From an uncultured Eggerthella sp. (GTDB lineage Bacteria > Actinomycetota > Coriobacteriia > Coriobacteriales > Eggerthellaceae): 26,530 nucleotides of DNA. The notes below the pieces were generated by a model. It did not search any database. It had not been told where the DNA came from and saw only the letters and a list, made by a program, of their open reading frames with translations. The DNA is taken from the NCBI GenBank assembly GCA_959607715.1, contig CAUHNN010000019.1:1-26530 (forward strand). The letters are read 5' to 3'. Position numbers and translations under genes: made by a program. Positions 25,079 to 26,530 of the stretch are shown in pieces (within the stretch, counting starts at the first letter, position 1; every line of letters starts with the position of its first letter).

Positions 25079-26347
25079 CTAGTCCAAGTCTTCGGGCAAA
25101 CCGATGTGACCGAGCACGGCGCTAGCCGCAGCGACGGCAGGCGAGGAAAGATACACTTCGCTCGTGGGATCGCCCATACGACCGACGAAATTACGGTTGG
25201 TAGTGGCAATGGAACGCTCGCCAGCGGCAAGGATGCCCATGTAACCACCGAGGCATGGACCGCACGTCGGGGTGGAAACAGCGCAATTCGCCTCCAGGAA
25301 GATATCCATCAGCCCTTCGTCGATGCACTGCTTGTAAACCTTCTGGGTGGCAGGGATAACGATGCAGCGCACGTCACGATGAACCTTACGGCCCTTAAGC
25401 ACAGCGGCCGCCTGGCGCATATCGGCGATGCGACCATTGGTGCAGGATCCGATAACCGCCTGATCGATGCGAATGTCGCGCGCCTCGCTTGCCGGACGCG
25501 TATTGGACGGCAAATGCGGGAAAGCAACGGTGGGAACGATGTCGGCAGCGTCGATGTCATAGACCTTCGCGTAGACAGCGTCGGGATCCGAATGGTATTC
25601 CACATAAGGACGCTCGACGCGACCGTCCATGTATGCGCGCGTGACGTCGTCAACGGGAATCAGGCCCGCCTTGCCGCCGGCCTCAATAGCCATGTTGGAA
25701 ATGGAAAGGCGTTCGTCGACCGAAAGACCCTCGATAGCGCTCCCGCGGAATTCCATGGCCTGATACAGAGCGCCATCGACGCCAATAAGTCCGATGATGT
25801 GAAGGATTATGTCCTTACCCGTAACACCGGGATTGAGGTCTCCCTCGATATTGAAGAGAATGGATTCGGGAACCTTAAACCACGCTTTACCGGTTGCGTA
25901 GCCAATAGCGGCGTCAGTAGAGCCAACGCCGGTCGCGAAGGCACCCAAGGCACCGTACGTGCAGGTATGGCTATCGGCGCCGATGATGAGATCACCAGCA
26001 CCCACAACACCCTGCTCGGGAAGGAGAGCGTGCTCGACTCCCATGCATCCGACTTCGTAATAGTGCGTGATGCCCTGCTCGCGAGCGAAATCGCGTGTCA
26101 TCTTGGCCTGTTCGGCGCTCTTGATGTCCTTGTTCGGAACATAATGATCGGGAACAAGGGCGATCTTCTCAGGGTCGAAGACCGTATCGACACCGACCTT
26201 TTTGAATTCCTTGATAGCGATCGGCGCGGTAACGTCGTTCGAGAGAACGAGGTCAAGATCACACTCGATAAGTTGACCAGGAACGACTTCCTCGAGACCC
26301 GCATGCGCGGCGAGGATCTTCTCAGCCATAGTCATAGGACGTGCCAT
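25079..26347 (-). CDS. leuC: 3-isopropylmalate dehydratase large subunit
   Basis: A 422-residue aconitase-family subunit from ATG 26347. Signatures are MTMAEKILAAHAG near the start, the GADSHTCTYGALGAFATGVGSTD region, and the Fe-S cysteines in VIGSCTNGRI and in TPTCGPCLGGYMG, followed by TTNRNFVGRMG. The length matches the short LeuC/HacA type rather than the 466-residue E. coli type. I chose 26347 because GGAGA lies 4-8 nt upstream; the longer frame to 26395 has no ribosome-binding site and overlaps the -10. ATG 26329 is a less likely alternative. Confidence 0.95.
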   Translation of the reverse strand: MARPMTMAEKILAAHAGLEEVVPGQLIECDLDLVLSNDVTAPIAIKEFKKVGVDTVFDPEKIALVPDHYVPNKDIKSAEQAKMTRDFAREQGITHYYEVGCMGVEHALLPEQGVVGAGDLIIGADSHTCTYGALGAFATGVGSTDAAIGYATGKAWFKVPESILFNIEGDLNPGVTGKDIILHIIGLIGVDGALYQAMEFRGSAIEGLSVDERLSISNMAIEAGGKAGLIPVDDVTRAYMDGRVERPYVEYHSDPDAVYAKVYDIDAADIVPTVAFPHLPSNTRPASEARDIRIDQAVIGSCTNGRIADMRQAAAVLKGRKVHRDVRCIVIPATQKVYKQCIDEGLMDIFLEANCAVSTPTCGPCLGGYMGILAAGERSIATTNRNFVGRMGDPTSEVYLSSPAVAAASAVLGHIGLPEDLD

Positions 26348-26385
26348 GGGCTCTCCTTCATTGGGGATAGGGTCTAAACTCGTTA

Positions 26386-26391
26386 AGTATA
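26386..26391 (-). promoter_or_regulatory. -10 box of the leuCDB promoter
   Basis: TATACT on the minus strand lies 38 bp upstream of the leuC ATG. No clear -35 was found at 16-18 nt. The leader is too short for an attenuator or T-box. Confidence 0.45.
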
Positions 26392-26486
26392 CCACCTAGA
26401 ACCGTAGCGCCCTTAAGCAAGCGGTCAAAAGAACGTGAGGAAGGATGAAGCGAAATCGGGAGACTCGAGGAAATAGCAAACCCCCG

Positions 26487-26516
26487 GAAACGAAGAAAGG
26501 CAGCCCCCGGCTGCCT
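26487..26516 (-). terminator. Terminator of a gene beyond the right edge
   Basis: AGGCAGCC (26498-26505) and GGCTGCCT (26509-26516) form an 8-bp stem with a CCC loop. On the minus strand it is followed by TTCTTCGTTT. It separates leuC from the preceding operon, which is outside the window. Confidence 0.8.
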
Positions 26517-26530
26517 CTTCCCTGCCCGCT

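Noticed and set aside
24863..26377. 504-codon open frame on the plus strand
   Set aside because: Antisense to leuC and part of leuD, both of which have clear motifs on the minus strand.

Overview
The window is a compact, high-GC bacterial chromosome segment, with genes packed on both strands, short operon gaps and near-consensus sigma70-type -10 boxes. The gene set and protein style fit an anaerobic actinobacterium of the Coriobacteriia/Eggerthellaceae type (for example Slackia or Gordonibacter-like). That placement is my inference; no marker gene here proves it.

Most of the window (about 1.6-20 kb) is a molybdenum/selenium island built around a selenocysteine-containing respiratory formate dehydrogenase. 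From left to right it holds: two divergent tRNA genes (Gly-GCC, Val-GAC); a LysR-type regulator; a NifS-type cysteine desulfurase divergent from a fused mobB-mobA gene for molybdenum cofactor nucleotide addition; a one-domain ModE-like regulator; fdhE; and fdnI, fdnH and fdnG (minus strand). fdnG carries an in-frame UGA at codon 201 followed by a clear SECIS hairpin. Divergent from fdnG is selD, which is itself a selenoprotein gene: UGA at codon 18 replaces the catalytic Cys. Next comes a minus-strand selenium supply operon: yedE-type transporter, TusA-like protein, DUF3343 protein, class V desulfurase, YedF, second DUF3343 protein. Divergent from it are selA and selB (overlapping by 4 bp), followed by the tRNA-Sec gene (selC).

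Together these genes form a nearly complete pathway. YedE, TusA/YedF, DUF3343 and the desulfurase would import and deliver selenium. SelD makes selenophosphate, SelA converts Ser-tRNA-Sec to Sec-tRNA-Sec, and SelB delivers it to the SECIS elements in fdnG and selD. MobAB and FdhE serve the molybdopterin and assembly side of the same enzyme. Seryl-tRNA synthetase, FdhD and the earlier Moco genes are not in the window.

The last part (20-26.5 kb) is housekeeping on the minus strand: leuC-leuD-leuB (leucine biosynthesis) ending at a strong terminator, then hisS and aspS ending at a bidirectional terminator shared with tRNA-Sec.

The main points for a second look are the two UGA-recoded genes that ordinary gene calling would truncate or split, the long structured leader of the selenium supply operon, tandem hairpins inside that operon, a perfect 28-bp palindrome next to mobAB, and a 9-G tract in the selD ribosome-binding region.
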